A DNA stretch of 35,126 nt. Origin: Acidobacteriaceae bacterium. GTDB taxonomy: Bacteria > Acidobacteriota > Terriglobia > Terriglobales > Acidobacteriaceae. The number at the start of each line of letters is the position of its first letter. The first letter of the stretch is position 1. Location: positions 24,216 through 59,341 of the forward strand of contig PKUV01000041.1 in NCBI GenBank assembly GCA_003131315.1, written 5' to 3'. Of this stretch, positions 33,665 to 35,126 are shown piece after piece. Below the pieces are notes generated by a model, which was not told the DNA's origin, did no database searches, and was given only the letters and a program-made list of their open reading frames with translations. The translations under genes were made by a program, and so were the position numbers.

Positions 33665-35086
33665 TCAAGCAGGGTCAAACTCGCTCCAGGCATGGAACAC
33701 AACGGGAGGGGCAAGTTTGGTCACCGCCGCCACCGCCTTCCGGGGCTTATTCTTGATCCACCCTCCCGGAACGGAGATGGTCGCCAGCAGAAAGCAGATC
33801 CATATCAGGTTCAGCGACCCGAATGCTGACTCTGCGAAGTTGTAAGCGACTGCGACGGTAAAGTAGGCCAACCGCAGTTTTCCCTCCTCCGCGTTCCGGC
33901 GGAATGCGCTCACTACTGTCCGGTAGCCCGTAACCAGCACGATCCCAAACATTACGATCCCCAGCCACCCTAAGCTCAGAAACATTTCGAGGTACCCGTT
34001 GTGCGCCTCCCGCGGATGCCACCAATAGATGCTCCACATCTTCTCCAGTCGCTTCCCCAGCCAGAAGCTTTCGAACCCGGTGCCGAACACCGGATTCCCC
34101 GCCATGCCCAGCACCAGCTTCCAGATGTCGGTACGGCCAGTGAGCGTCGGGTCCCGCCCCATGGTTTGCAGGACGCCAGAGCCCATGTCGAGAAAGAGCG
34201 TAGTAACGGACGCCGCCAGGATCGCGAACACCATCACGTGTACGACCCATGGTTTGCGGGCAACCATGCGAAGGCTGGTTGCCAACATGAGAGCGCCGGC
34301 CATGAAAAAGCAGGACATTGAGGTCATCGAACCGGCCATCCAAAGCAGCCACGACACCATCGCCAGACAGGCCCCGAACGCGAGCAGGTGCATGTTTCTG
34401 GCTGCGCGCTGTTCGCTGCGCAAGGCTGTCACAATCCGCCAAACGACACCCAATCCCAAGATCAGACAAAGTCGCCCGAGTTCGTTCTTATTGGTCGCGA
34501 CACCGGTGTAGTAGGGCGTCCAGATCCAAGGGTGATATCCCCGGCCTAGATCGGGGTAAAACTTGATGAACAGCACAGAAATGGGAATCAGGAGGAAGGC
34601 CGTCCACGCCAACGCGCGCTTGATGGCTGCGTATCGATCGCGATCCGTCAGGATGATCAGGACCATGACGACATCGCCCAGAGCCTTGATCCACCGTTTG
34701 AACGCGACATCGGGGTAGTCGGACCAAGCGACACTCACGGCGCAGTAAAGAAAAAACGCGACCAGCGGCCAATTCGCTCGCAAAATTCCCAGAACTTCTT
34801 GCCTTCTTCTCACCAGCACGATCAACCCCGCCAAGAGCAGTCCGCTGTACACCAGGCGGTCCGTGGGACTGCCCTCGGTGTATGCCGAGGCGTCCGACGT
34901 CGTATCGGTGATGGAGGCCCCGTGCAGCGTGCCAATCCACTGGCCGACGCTGCGCGACCCGGCGATTGACAGCCATATAACCGCGATCCATAGAGCCTTG
35001 GACGTGTGGGACTTTGGGTCCCGATCCAGCAAAAATAGTCCCAGGATTCCCGCAGCAAACACCAGCGTTGCGATTCCTGCGGGCAC
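33665..35086 (-). CDS. O-antigen ligase/Wzy-type polysaccharide polymerase
   Basis: 473-aa membrane protein with about 11-12 helices. The Wzy_C region is clear: a large periplasmic loop beginning LTGRTDIWKLVLGMAGNPVF, GTGFESFWLG, then REAHNGYLEMFLSLGWLGIV, with the conserved Arg, His and Asn. These enzymes join lipid-linked repeats into polymer or onto an acceptor. The GTG start at 35086 follows AGGGAG (35094-35099) by 7 bp, a good ribosome site. First gene of the visible minus-strand series; the window ends 40 bp upstream, so its promoter and possible earlier genes are not seen. Confidence 0.88.
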   Translation of the reverse strand: MPAGIATLVFAAGILGLFLLDRDPKSHTSKALWIAVIWLSIAGSRSVGQWIGTLHGASITDTTSDASAYTEGSPTDRLVYSGLLLAGLIVLVRRRQEVLGILRANWPLVAFFLYCAVSVAWSDYPDVAFKRWIKALGDVVMVLIILTDRDRYAAIKRALAWTAFLLIPISVLFIKFYPDLGRGYHPWIWTPYYTGVATNKNELGRLCLILGLGVVWRIVTALRSEQRAARNMHLLAFGACLAMVSWLLWMAGSMTSMSCFFMAGALMLATSLRMVARKPWVVHVMVFAILAASVTTLFLDMGSGVLQTMGRDPTLTGRTDIWKLVLGMAGNPVFGTGFESFWLGKRLEKMWSIYWWHPREAHNGYLEMFLSLGWLGIVMFGIVLVTGYRTVVSAFRRNAEEGKLRLAYFTVAVAYNFAESAFGSLNLIWICFLLATISVPGGWIKNKPRKAVAAVTKLAPPVVFHAWSEFDPA

Positions 35087-35126
35087 TCAACGTCTCCCTA
35101 GTACCGTGACCGCGTGATGAGTCATA

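Overview
The window looks like a chromosomal piece of an Acidobacteriota genome (Terriglobia / Koribacter-like). This is inferred from style: moderately high G+C, a lipoprotein built from repeated ASH ('choice-of-anchor D') domains ending in a fibronectin type III (FN3) domain, FN3 pieces with a 'YRSTTSG' signature, a parallel beta-helix secreted protein, and short REP-like hairpins. No rRNA, tRNA, CRISPR array or intact insertion sequence was seen.

Left part (1-5430): a cupin protein and a family 2 glycosyltransferase on the plus strand, a small secreted protein on the minus strand, a large ASH/FN3 lipoprotein on the plus strand, then about 1 kb of decayed sequence. The decayed stretch still holds recognisable minus-strand pieces of FN3 proteins and of an XRE-type helix-turn-helix regulator. 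Next is a 76-aa secreted protein with a VPEGG-type exosortase sorting tail, behind a good sigma70-like promoter and a perfect inverted repeat.

Middle part (5430-12070): a strong hairpin terminator separates that substrate from a convergent minus-strand run wecB (UDP-GlcNAc 2-epimerase) -> Sfp-type phosphopantetheinyl transferase -> exosortase. Upstream of wecB is a scrap zone (8400-9200) with a piece of an NRPS condensation domain, a second wecB 5' end carrying a 27-bp deletion, and the tail of a large membrane protein. A plus-strand B12-binding radical SAM protein follows, converging on a LamG-VanZ fusion protein.

Right part (10888-35086): one continuous minus-strand series. In transcription order it is O-antigen ligase/polymerase, GT14-like glycosyltransferase, parallel beta-helix protein, Wzx-type flippase, polysaccharide deacetylase, then a hybrid NRPS/PKS line of three genes overlapping by 4 bp each: A-PCP; KS-AT-ACP-aminotransferase-C-A-PCP; C-C-PCP-TE. 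These are followed by a TIGR04325-like methyltransferase and the LamG-VanZ protein.

Reading the assembly line: an amino acid loaded on the A-PCP protein would be extended by malonate, the beta-keto group converted to an amine by the built-in aminotransferase (there is no ketoreductase), the product joined to a residue whose predicted code is close to the glycine code, and then passed to a module that has two condensation domains but no adenylation domain. Its thioesterase carries Cys instead of Ser. The only visible phosphopantetheinyl transferase sits between wecB and the exosortase, so the peptide line, the exopolysaccharide genes and the exosortase/sorting-tail pair look like one physical and possibly functional locus. 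That linkage is the most interesting feature of the window, and it remains an inference.
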